Program-made: the position numbers and the translations under genes
Virus record (IMG/VR): IMGVR_UViG_3300024054_000032
Span: 1 to 38,641 of that record
Reading direction: 5' to 3' (one strand)
DNA length: 38,641 bases
From: a virus
Notes under the pieces: model-generated
The model's database searches: none
What the model saw: the letters and a program-made list of their open reading frames with translations, nothing else
Told to the model about the DNA's origin: nothing
In this document: one piece after another, positions 6,234 to 13,873 of the stretch
Numbering within the stretch: the stretch's first letter is position 1
Layout of the letters: each line of letters opens with the position of its first letter

Positions 6234-6716
6234 ATGGCATTATTATCACAATCATTTAACATAAACGATTTGCCAACACCCAGCGACGATTTTGCCCCGC
6301 TACCAGATGGTTGGTACACAGCATCAATTAACAGCGCAGAAATCCGCGACACTAAAGACAAGACAGGTCAATACATTGCAATTCGTTATGACATTCTTGG
6401 CCCTACGCATCAAGGTCGCGTTGTGTTTGGTAACGTCAACATCAAAAATAAATCAACACAGGCTGAGGAGATTGGTCGTCAGGCACTAGGTAGCATTATG
6501 CGAGCAATCGGTTTGGCGCGTGTTGACGACACCGATCAATTAATTGGCGGCAGCTTACAAATCAAATTGGCTATTCGTACACAAGAAGGTTATGAGCCAA
6601 CTAATGATGTGCGTGGCTATAAAGCGATTGAAGGTGGAAGTTTGCCACAAGCGAAAGAGTTTGCACCTACTTCACAAGCATCTGATAAAGCTGCACCACC
6701 CTGGCAAAAACGATAG
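6234..6716 (+). CDS. DUF669 protein, putative ssDNA-binding protein
   Basis: A 160-residue protein with the DUF669 pattern: an N-terminal FNINDLPTP, then LPDGWYTASINSAEIRDTK and YIAIRYDIL, and a flexible Gln/Ala-rich tail ending APPWQKR. DUF669 proteins in phage recombination modules are believed to act as single-strand DNA-binding proteins, replacing SSB. The position next to the Sak4-like ATPase supports this. It starts 5 bases after the preceding stop with a good AAGGAG site. Confidence 0.8.
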   Translation: MALLSQSFNINDLPTPSDDFAPLPDGWYTASINSAEIRDTKDKTGQYIAIRYDILGPTHQGRVVFGNVNIKNKSTQAEEIGRQALGSIMRAIGLARVDDTDQLIGGSLQIKLAIRTQEGYEPTNDVRGYKAIEGGSLPQAKEFAPTSQASDKAAPPWQKR

Positions 6717-6723
6717 TATAATT

Positions 6724-6750
6724 ATAAGGCGGCCTAATTGACCGCCTTAT
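6724..6750 (+). terminator. Hairpin between DUF669 and homing endonuclease genes
   Basis: A perfect 9-bp stem, ATAAGGCGG (6724-6732) with CCGCCTTAT (6742-6750), and a 9-nt loop. Only a short T/A stretch follows, so termination may be partial. It marks the left border of the inserted-looking HNH-AP2 gene. Confidence 0.45.
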
Positions 6751-6761
6751 TAAGGAAAATT

Positions 6762-7268
6762 ATGCTTACTCAAGATATTTTAAAATCATTATTTAGATAT
6801 GATGAAAAAACTGGTTTATTTGAAAGAATTTCAGATAAACATCAAGGAATAACAAATATTAAAAAAGTTGGATATGTTAATGATAGTGGATATTTACTTA
6901 TATCAGTTTTAAATAAAAGATATAGAGCGCATAGATTGGCTTGGTTATATATGACTGGAAATATGCCAACAGATCAAATTGATCACATTAATCTTGATAG
7001 ACTTGATAATAGATTTGTAAATTTAAGAGAATGTAATAATGAAGAAAATAATAGAAATTCAAGAAAAAAAAGCACAAATACAAGCGGATATAGAGGTGTT
7101 CACTTTAATAAACAATGCAATAAATGGCAAGCTAGAGCTAGAGTAAATGGAAAGCGTCATCATATTGGATTATTTAATAGTGCAAAAGAAGCTGGAATTG
7201 CTTATGAAAAGTATATATCCAATAAGCATGGTGAATTTGCTAATTTAGTTATATCAAATAATTTATAG
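6762..7268 (+). CDS. HNH homing endonuclease with AP2 DNA-binding domain
   Basis: A 168-residue free-standing homing endonuclease. The HNH core runs from RAHRLAWLYMTG through QIDHINLDRLDNRFVNLR to NNEENNRN; the AP2 domain follows (SGYRGVHFNKQCNKWQARA, then HHIGLFNSAKEAGIAYE). The ATG at 6762 follows AAGGA and begins the usual family N-terminus. The gene is clearly richer in A/T than its neighbours and interrupts the replication operon after a hairpin, as expected for a selfish intronless homing gene. A Gly-rich VGYVNDSGY segment near residue 40 is typical of the family. Confidence 0.92.
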   Translation: MLTQDILKSLFRYDEKTGLFERISDKHQGITNIKKVGYVNDSGYLLISVLNKRYRAHRLAWLYMTGNMPTDQIDHINLDRLDNRFVNLRECNNEENNRNSRKKSTNTSGYRGVHFNKQCNKWQARARVNGKRHHIGLFNSAKEAGIAYEKYISNKHGEFANLVISNNL

Positions 7269-7274
7269 GAAAAA

Positions 7275-7400
7275 ATGATGCTAGATAAAATTAATAATTT
7301 TGTAGTCAAATCGCTATTCACATTAGTTAGCCTATTCATTCTAGGTTTTGTATTTCGGATAATGTGGATTGCATTTTACTTTGGTTGGGATTTAATTTAG
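7275..7400 (+). CDS. Small hydrophobic membrane protein (hypothetical)
   Basis: A 41-residue ORF starting with two Met codons, then LDKINNFVVKS and a long hydrophobic span (LFTLVSLFILGFVF) ending WIAFYFGWDLI. AGGA lies 5 bases before the ATG, and it starts 6 bases after the homing endonuclease stop. One transmembrane helix is likely. Function is unknown; small early membrane proteins in phages sometimes act in superinfection exclusion, which here is only a possibility. Confidence 0.55.
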   Translation: MMLDKINNFVVKSLFTLVSLFILGFVFRIMWIAFYFGWDLI

Positions 7401-7538
7401 AAGGGACTGGGCTGCACAGAGATGTGTGGCTCAATTTAACGGATGCATTAGATGAATAAACAAACCTGGAATTGGTAAATTTGGCGGTAGCAAGCAGAAC
7501 GGTCTATTTTAATGATTAACTTGAGCGAGAGGGATGGT
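7401..7538 (+). other. Short non-coding gap before the methyltransferase gene
   Basis: There is no complete gene here. One frame reads NKPGIGKFGGSKQNGLF before a stop at about 7511 but has no start codon, so it may be a gene remnant left by insertion of the flanking homing endonuclease or methyltransferase genes. Confidence 0.3.
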
Positions 7539-8741
7539 ATGAATTTGGATTCTGATTTTGAGAGTTCTACATTCTCAGTGGAGTCAAGCGGCTTGGCATC
7601 TACCGACACTACTGGTGCGCTTGATAAATCCATGCGTCGAGTAGCTAAATGGTCTTTTGGGGAAAGTCGCACTGGCAATGCACTAATTCACAGTGATAAC
7701 CTACATGCTCTAAAATTATTAGCAAAAACACACACTGGTTCGGTCAAGTGCATTTATCTTGACCCACCATATAACAATGGCGAAACCTATCAACATTATT
7801 TTGACAGTATGGGTCATGACGAGTGGCTAAAAACAGTTACAGACCGCCTAAAGCAACTTAGTGTACTGCTACGTAATGATGGATGTATCTGGATTTCTAT
7901 AGATGATTCAGAACTGCACTATCTTAAGGTGGCAGCGGACTCGGTATTTGGACGGAACAATTTCGTAGGCACGGTGGTATGGGAGAGGCGAACAACGCGA
8001 GAGAATCGTAAAGTCTTTTCGAGAAATAACGAATACCTGCTAGTTTATGCAAAAGATATTGTAACTTGGACGAAAACACGGAATTCACTGCCGCTAAATG
8101 ATGTGGTTAGAGAACGTTACAAAAACCCTGATTCAGATAAGCGCGGCCCATGGCAGTCTGTGTCAGCTAATGTACAGGAAGGACACGGCACCCCGCAGCA
8201 ATATTACACCATCAAAGCATCTAATGGACGAGTACATACTCCTCCAAAGGGAAGGTGTTGGGTTTATCCAGAGTCGAAAATGCTTGATGAAATAGCAAAA
8301 AATAATATTTGGTTTGGTAAAGACGGGAATGCAGTTCCAAGGTTAAAGCAGTTTCTGAAGGACAGGAAGGCAGGATTAACACCTGAAACTTTATGGCGAG
8401 CAGAAGATGTGGGTACAACAAGTAATGCAAAAAAGCACCTGTTAGAGTTATTTAAGGAAATCTCAGTTTTTGACACCCCTAAACCTGAGCAGTTGATTTA
8501 CAGAGTGCTACAAATCAGCACTAATCCTGGCGATATTGTTCTTGACCCGTATTTAGGGTCGGGGACAACCGTTGCTGTCGCGCATAAAATGAGCAGGGCT
8601 TATTTAGGTATTGAAATAGGTGATCACATTAAAACTCATTGTGTTAAACGTCTTAAGCAGGTTATTTCTGGTGAAACGGGCGGAATATCTAAAATGCTAG
8701 GATGGGAAGGTGGTGGAGGTTTTGATTTCTACCAAATCTAA
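7539..8741 (+). CDS. Orphan DNA methyltransferase, type III Mod-like (beta class)
   Basis: A 400-residue N6-adenine (or N4-cytosine) methyltransferase. Catalytic motif IV DPPY (75-78) comes before the SAM-binding motif DPYLGSGTT near the C-terminus, the beta-class order of type III Mod proteins. The middle is a target-recognition region of about 180 residues. No res gene is adjacent, so it probably protects phage DNA or regulates it as a solitary enzyme. The ATG at 7539 follows GAGAGGG; an in-frame ATG at 7512 is the alternative. The gene overlaps the next ORF. Confidence 0.9.
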   Translation: MNLDSDFESSTFSVESSGLASTDTTGALDKSMRRVAKWSFGESRTGNALIHSDNLHALKLLAKTHTGSVKCIYLDPPYNNGETYQHYFDSMGHDEWLKTVTDRLKQLSVLLRNDGCIWISIDDSELHYLKVAADSVFGRNNFVGTVVWERRTTRENRKVFSRNNEYLLVYAKDIVTWTKTRNSLPLNDVVRERYKNPDSDKRGPWQSVSANVQEGHGTPQQYYTIKASNGRVHTPPKGRCWVYPESKMLDEIAKNNIWFGKDGNAVPRLKQFLKDRKAGLTPETLWRAEDVGTTSNAKKHLLELFKEISVFDTPKPEQLIYRVLQISTNPGDIVLDPYLGSGTTVAVAHKMSRAYLGIEIGDHIKTHCVKRLKQVISGETGGISKMLGWEGGGGFDFYQI

Positions 8742-9153
8742 ATCTCTCAACAATAGACAAGGTAGCGAAGAAGCATTAAAGATGGCGATTGAATGGTTTG
8801 AACACAAAGGCTACTCAAACGAAAGGCAACCTATTTTAGAAGCATTGCGAGAAGCACTAGAACAACCATCCAATATGGTAACTGTTCCACGAGACAAACT
8901 ACAAGATATGCAGCGTAGGTTAAGTGACTGCGAGGAATATCTAAAAGAGGATGAAACACCAGCACAATGTATTGAACGAAATAGAAAAGCAAATCTCTAC
9001 CTACACCCACCACGCACAACCACATTATGTGACGATGAGATTGAAGCAATTTATAGTGTAGAAACTGGATTTTCTATGCACGAAGGTCATGGAAGTGATA
9101 TTGCATTATTGGATTTCGCAAGGGCAGTGCTTAGAAAGGCAGGCGTGGAATAA
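8710..9153 (+). CDS. Hypothetical protein downstream of the methyltransferase
   Basis: A protein of up to 147 residues. The start is uncertain: GTG at 8710 overlaps the methyltransferase end, and an ATG at 8782 (MAIEWFEHKG) would give about 123 residues. It has a helical N-terminal half with an ALREALEQ repeat-like segment, then a Cys-containing central helix (LSDCEEYLKED). The C-terminal IALLDFARAVLRKAGVE is an ending common among small phage early proteins. No function was recognised. The next gene starts within its stop codon (TAATG). Confidence 0.6.
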   Translation: MVEVLISTKSKSLNNRQGSEEALKMAIEWFEHKGYSNERQPILEALREALEQPSNMVTVPRDKLQDMQRRLSDCEEYLKEDETPAQCIERNRKANLYLHPPRTTTLCDDEIEAIYSVETGFSMHEGHGSDIALLDFARAVLRKAGVE

Positions 9154-9371
9154 TGGCTAAAGAAGATTACATCCCACCAAAAAAGAAAGTTAATCTTTGC
9201 GAATACGAGTTCCATTCACCAATTAAAGGCGTATGTAAGTCTTATGGTATTTGGAAACGTAGAAAGACAAATTCAATTTCACCTATGGTTTATTTTCAAA
9301 AGCCAAAGCATGTGAGTGAAGAAGATTTTGTTGCGTTCGTGAAGTCACTACAGTTTTTAATTAAGGAGTAA
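9153..9371 (+). CDS. Hypothetical basic protein
   Basis: A 72-residue Lys-rich protein (KEDYIPPKKKVNL, then WKRRKTNS). The ATG overlaps the upstream stop (TAATG), indicating translational coupling. No domain was recognised. It lies within the tightly packed early operon and is followed by a further small ORF with a strong ribosome site. Confidence 0.6.
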   Translation: MAKEDYIPPKKKVNLCEYEFHSPIKGVCKSYGIWKRRKTNSISPMVYFQKPKHVSEEDFVAFVKSLQFLIKE

Positions 9372-9373
9372 TA

Positions 9374-9496
9374 ATGAAATCAGTTTACTACCAACGCTTA
9401 GGCACAAAGGTAATAGCCTATGTGAACAGCAATAACTTCACGCCTTACGAGTTAGGCAAGGTTTTTGAACAGATGTATTTGACGTTGCTTCAATAG
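9374..9496 (+). CDS. Small hypothetical protein
   Basis: A 40-residue ORF, MKSVYYQRLGTKVIAYVNSN followed by a short helix (YELGKVFEQMYLTLLQ). The strong AAGGAG site 8 bases before its ATG and its position two bases after the previous stop make it a likely real gene. No function was recognised. Confidence 0.6.
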   Translation: MKSVYYQRLGTKVIAYVNSNNFTPYELGKVFEQMYLTLLQ

Positions 9497-9531
9497 GAAT
9501 AACATGATGCAAGACAAGAGGTAAATTTGAA

Positions 9532-10527
9532 ATGAGCTTACTACCGACAACAATTAATTTAATCAACAAGCATCACGAGGATGTGCGTGAAATGCCTAGA
9601 CCGCACATGGGTTGCTCTATGCTAGGGCATAAATGTGAGCGATGGTTATGGTTATCTTTCAGATGGGCTGTCATTCCTAAGTTTGATGGAAGGATGCTGC
9701 GCTTATTTAGACGCGGACACGAAGAAGAAAAGTTTGTTATACGCGATTTGCGTAGTATTGGCGTAGATGTGCATGGCACACAGACGCGAGTAGATTTTGG
9801 TAAGCATGTATCAGGCTCACTTGACGGCATCATTATGTCTGGGTTGCCTGAATCGCCAAATAAGAAGCATATGCTTGAGATTAAAACGCACTCAGACAAG
9901 TCGTTCAATGAACTAGAGAAGAATGGCGTTGAGAAGGCAAAGCCTTTGCATTGGGTGCAGATGCAAGTTTATATGCTTGGAACTAAGCTAGAACGTGCTT
10001 TCTATTACGCCATTAATAAGAATGATGACAGAATTTACACAGAGCGTGTGAAGTTGGATAAGAAAGTGGCGGAGCATTATATTGAACGTGGTCAACGTAT
10101 TGCGATGCAGGAAGGATTACCACATCCATTATCAACTGATCCGAGCTGGTACGATTGTAAATGGTGTGATGCACATTCTTTTTGCCACAAGACAAAGATG
10201 ATTAAAGAGAGCAATTGCCGTACCTGCGCTCACTCGACACCAATGGAAGATAGCACATGGAAATGTACGCGCTATGATGCAACTATCCCACTTGATGCAC
10301 AGCATCAAGGGTGCGATGCTCATGTGTTACACCCGGGGCTTGTGCCGTATGAGTTTAAGCCAGGGCGGGATGAGTGGCACGCCATTTATATTATTAATGG
10401 CAAAGATGTAGAAAACGGAGAACACGGATTTAAGTCTAGCGAGATTATTGCTAATCCTGCTGAGTGTGCAGAACCATGTGAAATGACTAAGACTTTGAGA
10501 GATGAGATGGGGGGGAGGTTGGTGTGA
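9532..10527 (+). CDS. Cas4-like PD-(D/E)XK exonuclease with Fe-S cysteines
   Basis: A 331-residue nuclease. The active site is GSLDG (D98) and LEIKTH (E116, K118), with the downstream Q in WVQMQVYM. Cysteines C209, C212 and C218 (CKWCDAHSFC), with C28 or C35 near the N-terminus, match the four-Cys Fe-S layout of Cas4, AddB and Dna2 nucleases. A second Cys group (CRTC, WKC, GCD; about 230-270) probably binds zinc. It likely resects DNA ends for phage recombination, working with the helicase encoded next. Confidence 0.87.
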   Translation: MSLLPTTINLINKHHEDVREMPRPHMGCSMLGHKCERWLWLSFRWAVIPKFDGRMLRLFRRGHEEEKFVIRDLRSIGVDVHGTQTRVDFGKHVSGSLDGIIMSGLPESPNKKHMLEIKTHSDKSFNELEKNGVEKAKPLHWVQMQVYMLGTKLERAFYYAINKNDDRIYTERVKLDKKVAEHYIERGQRIAMQEGLPHPLSTDPSWYDCKWCDAHSFCHKTKMIKESNCRTCAHSTPMEDSTWKCTRYDATIPLDAQHQGCDAHVLHPGLVPYEFKPGRDEWHAIYIINGKDVENGEHGFKSSEIIANPAECAEPCEMTKTLRDEMGGRLV

Positions 10528-10625
10528 ATGTAAAACCAATGTTTTCTAGTGAAACAAATGCGAAGAATTCTGCACCATTTCCTTCTGCCGTTGTTATATT
10601 TTATGGAGTAAACAATGCTCCGTGA
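10524..10625 (+). CDS. Possible 33-residue overlapping peptide
   Basis: A short ORF from GTG at 10524 that overlaps the exonuclease stop and the first bases of the helicase gene. A GGGAGG site lies 5 bases upstream, better than expected by chance. The peptide (VNVKPMFSSETNAKNSAP, then VVIFYGVNNAP) has no known relative to me. It may serve only to couple translation to the helicase. Confidence 0.3.
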   Translation: MNVKPMFSSETNAKNSAPFPSAVVIFYGVNNAP

Positions 10626-12195
10626 CTACCAACAACGTGCCATCGACCAACTCTACGAGTGGTTTAGAAGTAACACAGGACACCCTTGCTTAGTGTCGCC
10701 GACAGGGTCTGGTAAATCTCACATTGTCGCTGCGCTTTGCAAAGATGCTGTAAAGAACTGGCCTGATACTCGTGTTCTGATGCTGACGCACGTTAAGGAA
10801 TTGATTGAGCAGAACGCTGAGAAGATGCGCTTGCATTGGTCTAATGCACCGATGGGCATTTACTCAGCAAGTATTGGAAAGCGTCAGTTGGGTGAGGCAA
10901 TCACCTTTGCAGGTATTCAGTCTGTGCGTAATAAGTCTAAGGCAATTGGTCATATTGACCTGTGCATTATTGATGAGTGTCACTTAGTGTCACACAAAGA
11001 CGAAGGTGGCTATCGGACTTTAATCAATGAATTATTGGAAATCAATCCGAACATGCGAGTGGTAGGGTTATCTGCTACCCCCTATCGTCTTGGACACGGA
11101 TTGATTACGGATAAACCAGCCTTGTTTGATGCGTTGATTGAGCCTGTCAGTATTGAGGAACTCATCTATAAAGGATTCCTTGCACCGCTTCGCTCTAGGG
11201 TTACAGAGTTAAAATTATCAACAGAAGGTGTACATACGCGCGGCGGTGAGTTTATTGAATCAGAGCTTCAAGCAATGGTTGATACCAGCGATAATAATGA
11301 TGCAGTAGTAGATGAAGTGATTAGCCTTGCTGAAGATAGGAAGGCGTGGTTATTCTTTTGCGCTGGTGTGGATCATGCACAGCACATTAAGAATGTGTTG
11401 CTCAAAAGAGGAATTACGGCAGAATGTATCACAGGAGCAACACCTAAAGCTGAACGTGCAAATATACTGTCAGAGTATAAAGCTGGCAGAATACGCGCAT
11501 TGACTAACTGTGATGTACTCACCACAGGTTTTGACTATCCTGACATCGACTTGATTGCAATGCTTAGACCTACCATGTCACCTAGTCTTTATGTACAGAT
11601 GGCTGGGCGCGGACTTAGACCTAAGAGCCATACAGACCATTGCCTAGTCCTCGACTTTGCAGGGGTTGTTGAAACTCATGGCCCGATAACCAATGTAAAG
11701 CCACCGAAGAAAGGTGGCTCAGGCGATGGCCAAGCCCCGATTAAGGTGTGTGATGCTTGCCATGAGATTGTGCATATCAGCACAGAAGCATGCCCTAATT
11801 GTGGCGCACCGTTTCCAATAAGAGAGAAACCAGCGTTAGAGCTTCGAGATGTGGACATTATGGGCGTTCACGGCACTCCGATGGTAGTCAAGAAATGGGA
11901 TTGGATGAAGTGCTATAGCAAGACCAGTGGCACAGAGATGATTAAGATTACTTATTATGGTGGCTTATCTGATAAACCAATAAAAGAATGCCTATGTATT
12001 AAACACGGCGGCTGGGCAGCGCAGAAGGCAGTTCAGTTATTGACTATACTCTTAAACCGTACAGGACAATTCATGCCTGTTGACGGTGATATTAATACAT
12101 TATGTATTCAGATGAATAAGGTTGCTAGCCCGAAAGAGATTGAATATCGAATGGAAGGCAAGTATGCGAGAGTTTTATACAGGAAATTTGAATGA
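10615..12195 (+). CDS. SF2 DEAD/DEAH-box helicase (SSL2-like)
   Basis: A 526-residue superfamily-2 helicase. Motif I is PTGSGKS (29-35), motif II DECH (120-123), motif III SATPYR and motif VI QMAGRGLRP. A C-terminal zinc finger follows (CDAC...CPNC). The N-terminal LRDYQQRAIDQLYEWF is the Q-like region of the SSL2/RecG-like phage helicases. It probably supports replication or recombination beside the Cas4-like and VRR nucleases. GGAG precedes the ATG, and its last 4 bases overlap the VRR-NUC start. Confidence 0.92.
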   Translation: MLRDYQQRAIDQLYEWFRSNTGHPCLVSPTGSGKSHIVAALCKDAVKNWPDTRVLMLTHVKELIEQNAEKMRLHWSNAPMGIYSASIGKRQLGEAITFAGIQSVRNKSKAIGHIDLCIIDECHLVSHKDEGGYRTLINELLEINPNMRVVGLSATPYRLGHGLITDKPALFDALIEPVSIEELIYKGFLAPLRSRVTELKLSTEGVHTRGGEFIESELQAMVDTSDNNDAVVDEVISLAEDRKAWLFFCAGVDHAQHIKNVLLKRGITAECITGATPKAERANILSEYKAGRIRALTNCDVLTTGFDYPDIDLIAMLRPTMSPSLYVQMAGRGLRPKSHTDHCLVLDFAGVVETHGPITNVKPPKKGGSGDGQAPIKVCDACHEIVHISTEACPNCGAPFPIREKPALELRDVDIMGVHGTPMVVKKWDWMKCYSKTSGTEMIKITYYGGLSDKPIKECLCIKHGGWAAQKAVQLLTILLNRTGQFMPVDGDINTLCIQMNKVASPKEIEYRMEGKYARVLYRKFE

Positions 12196-12572
12196 ACATA
12201 CCCACAATAGGAAAGAACGCACCCAAACCGAGTGTGAAGTCGGAGGACATGGAGCAAGCTGAGTTTATTCAGTGGATGAAGCGCAACTTACCAGCCCACA
12301 GGGTATTTGCTATCCCCAATGGGGGGCTTCGAGCAAAAAGTGTAGCCACTAAATTAAAGGCAACTGGAGTAGTTTCTGGAGTGCCAGATTTGTTTGTTCC
12401 TAGCCTCAGAACATTCATTGAGATGAAGCGCACCAAAGGCAGTCAGGTATCTGAGGAGCAGCGAGACTGGATGCATTACCTGCAAGATGTTGGGTACAAC
12501 GCTAAGGTTTGCTATGGCAAAGATGAAGCAGTAGCATTTATTAAAGAAATATTTGTTGCATTAAATAAATGA
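12192..12572 (+). CDS. VRR-NUC domain nuclease
   Basis: A 126-residue nuclease of the VRR-NUC branch of PD-(D/E)XK enzymes. The key motif is GVPDLFVP followed by FIEMKRTKG and VSEEQRDW, with the family's IPNGG upstream. Stand-alone phage VRR-NUC proteins are thought to act as structure-specific or Holliday-junction nucleases. The ATGA overlap with the helicase gene supports co-expression and a shared DNA-processing role. Confidence 0.88.
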   Translation: MNIPTIGKNAPKPSVKSEDMEQAEFIQWMKRNLPAHRVFAIPNGGLRAKSVATKLKATGVVSGVPDLFVPSLRTFIEMKRTKGSQVSEEQRDWMHYLQDVGYNAKVCYGKDEAVAFIKEIFVALNK

Positions 12573-12584
12573 GTGTTATATACT
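12556..12584 (+). promoter_or_regulatory. Putative internal promoter of the early operon
   Basis: TTGCAT (12556-12561), a 17-nt spacer and TATACT (12579-12584) lie in the only gap between the VRR-NUC gene and the small ORFan cluster that follows. It could give that cluster separate expression. Confidence 0.4.
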
Positions 12585-12612
12585 GGTAGCTCGTTAATAC
12601 GGAGGAAGTAAA

Positions 12613-12693
12613 ATGAAACTTGAAAACGCAATGATTGTATTTTTCTATTTTGCAACAGCAATGACAATGGCTGGACTTGGCGCATTAGTTTAG
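12613..12693 (+). CDS. Very small membrane peptide (hypothetical)
   Basis: A 26-residue ORF, MKLENAMIVFFYFATA followed by MTMAGLGALV: one hydrophobic helix. GGAGG lies 7 bases before the ATG, a strong site, and the next gene follows closely with its own GGAGG. Function is unknown. Confidence 0.5.
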   Translation: MKLENAMIVFFYFATAMTMAGLGALV

Positions 12694-12707
12694 TTGGAGG
12701 TATTGAA

Positions 12708-12983
12708 ATGAACCAACATAAATGGGCAAAAGAAATTAAAGCATGGGCTGCTGGTGATGATATTGAGAGTCGATTCTATTGGTCAACTGACCCTGAATGG
12801 TATTCAGATGCCTGTCCTGAGTGGGATAATGAAGATGTTATTTTCCGAATTAAACCTACACCTAAAGAGCCACAGTATTTGTATGTGTATAACGGAAATC
12901 ACGGAATAATGCTTGGCATTAGAAAAGAATTAGACATTGATGGAATTGCATACATAGGAAAAATTAAACTGGAGGAAGTATGA
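12708..12983 (+). CDS. Hypothetical phage protein
   Basis: A 91-residue Trp-rich acidic protein with the pattern HKWAKEIKAWAAGDDIESRF, then PEWDNEDVIFRIKP. This K-W-A...F-R-I-K-P layout recurs in small early proteins of many phages, but no function is established that I know of. GGAGG precedes the ATG, and the last 4 bases overlap the next gene (ATGA). Confidence 0.65.
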   Translation: MNQHKWAKEIKAWAAGDDIESRFYWSTDPEWYSDACPEWDNEDVIFRIKPTPKEPQYLYVYNGNHGIMLGIRKELDIDGIAYIGKIKLEEV

Positions 12984-13171
12984 AACACAACCAACAAGAA
13001 CTCATGGATATTATGTACCACAACAAGCTCAAAGCTAAAGATGTTGCAGAACTTCTTTATTGCTTGCCTAACAATGTGCGCGTTTGGAGATGTGCTGGCG
13101 GCAATGCAATGCCTGATGCAAAGATGGAGTTGCTTAAATTAAAATTAAAGGCCAAGCAAGATGAACCGTGA
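12980..13171 (+). CDS. Small putative HTH DNA-binding protein
   Basis: A 63-residue protein whose centre (LKAKDVAELLYCLPNNVRVW) has helix-turn-helix spacing resembling small Cro-like phage regulators. A basic C-terminal helix (LLKLKLKAKQ) follows. It could regulate the early operon or simply be a DNA-binding accessory factor. It overlaps the upstream gene by 4 bp with a GGAGG site, so it is coupled. Confidence 0.6.
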   Translation: MKHNQQELMDIMYHNKLKAKDVAELLYCLPNNVRVWRCAGGNAMPDAKMELLKLKLKAKQDEP

Positions 13172-13209
13172 TTTGATTGTGAATGATTGATTAATGAAAG
13201 GAGAAGAAT

Positions 13210-13377
13210 ATGCATGAATCAAAGATAAGCCTAAGGTATCAAATGAAAAAGTTAAAAATTAAATTATTATGCTGTCTCCGATCACCAAGTCGCGCTAGAA
13301 TAAGCCGTGACATAAGAAATTATAATAAAAAAGGAATATCAACAAATTGGATCTACGAAGGCAGAAGATTAGATTGA
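13210..13377 (+). CDS. Small basic hypothetical protein
   Basis: A 55-residue, strongly basic ORF: MHESKISLRYQMKKLKIKLL, then a CC pair and RSPSRARISRDIRN. AAAGGAG lies at ideal spacing before the ATG. The charge would fit nucleic-acid binding. No family was recognised. It is shorter than common length cut-offs but is well placed in the operon. Confidence 0.5.
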   Translation: MHESKISLRYQMKKLKIKLLCCLRSPSRARISRDIRNYNKKGISTNWIYEGRRLD

Positions 13378-13484
13378 AAATAATTAATAGGTAGAGGGTA
13401 TGGTATTACTTCACTCTTTTTATTCGCTCTAAGAGCCTTATACGAAGCCAAATTACTTCAATAAATTTATAAAAATAAAGAAAA

Positions 13485-13712
13485 ATGATTAAAATGAAAG
13501 AACAAGAAAAATTTGCAGATGAATCAGACCGCGCCTCAGCACTTGAGGCGGCAGCAATTGATAATGGTATTGAACAAGCAAGAGCAAAGGCAGGAACCCT
13601 AGAATTTGAACCAACTGGGTTTTGTTTGAATTGTAATGAACCACTAGCGCAACCAAAAAGATTTTGTGATAAAGATTGTGCCGATGATCACGAATTAAGA
13701 AATAGGAAATAA
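13485..13712 (+). CDS. Small zinc-finger protein (C4 type)
   Basis: A 75-residue protein with an acidic helical N-terminus and a C-terminal four-cysteine knuckle, CLNCNEPLAQPKRFCDKDC, that should bind one zinc ion. It resembles DksA/TraR-like fingers in layout but is shorter. Possible starts are ATG at 13485 or 13494; neither has a strong ribosome site. The finger might bind host RNA polymerase or nucleic acid; this is inference. Confidence 0.65.
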   Translation: MIKMKEQEKFADESDRASALEAAAIDNGIEQARAKAGTLEFEPTGFCLNCNEPLAQPKRFCDKDCADDHELRNRK

Positions 13713-13714
13713 TA

Positions 13715-13873
13715 ATGCCAATACCAACCCCGACCCCAAGTGAATCAGAATATAGCTTTATGCAACGATGTATGTCTGATGAAACAATGCGAGAAGAATA
13801 TCCAACAGGCACACAAAGATATGCAGCCTGCATAAATCAATGGGCAAGGAAAGCAAAAGAATACGATGAGTGA
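13715..13873 (+). CDS. Conserved small phage protein with R-C-M...Q-R...C...W pattern
   Basis: A 52-residue ORF, MPIPTPTPSESEYSFMQRCM, followed by EEYPTGTQRYAACINQWARK. The pattern proline-rich start, F-x-x-R-C-M, E-(F/Y)-P, Q-R-x-A-x-C and W recurs as a stand-alone protein and as a segment near prohead proteases in many phages; the function is unknown. It starts 2 bases after the previous stop and overlaps the DUF3310 gene by 8 bp. Confidence 0.65.
   Translation: MPIPTPTPSESEYSFMQRCMSDETMREEYPTGTQRYAACINQWARKAKEYDE

Noticed and set aside
13378-13484. A protein-like frame (GYGITSLFLFALRALYEAKLLQ) before the zinc-finger gene
   Set aside because: No start codon or ribosome site is present in that frame; kept only as a possible remnant.
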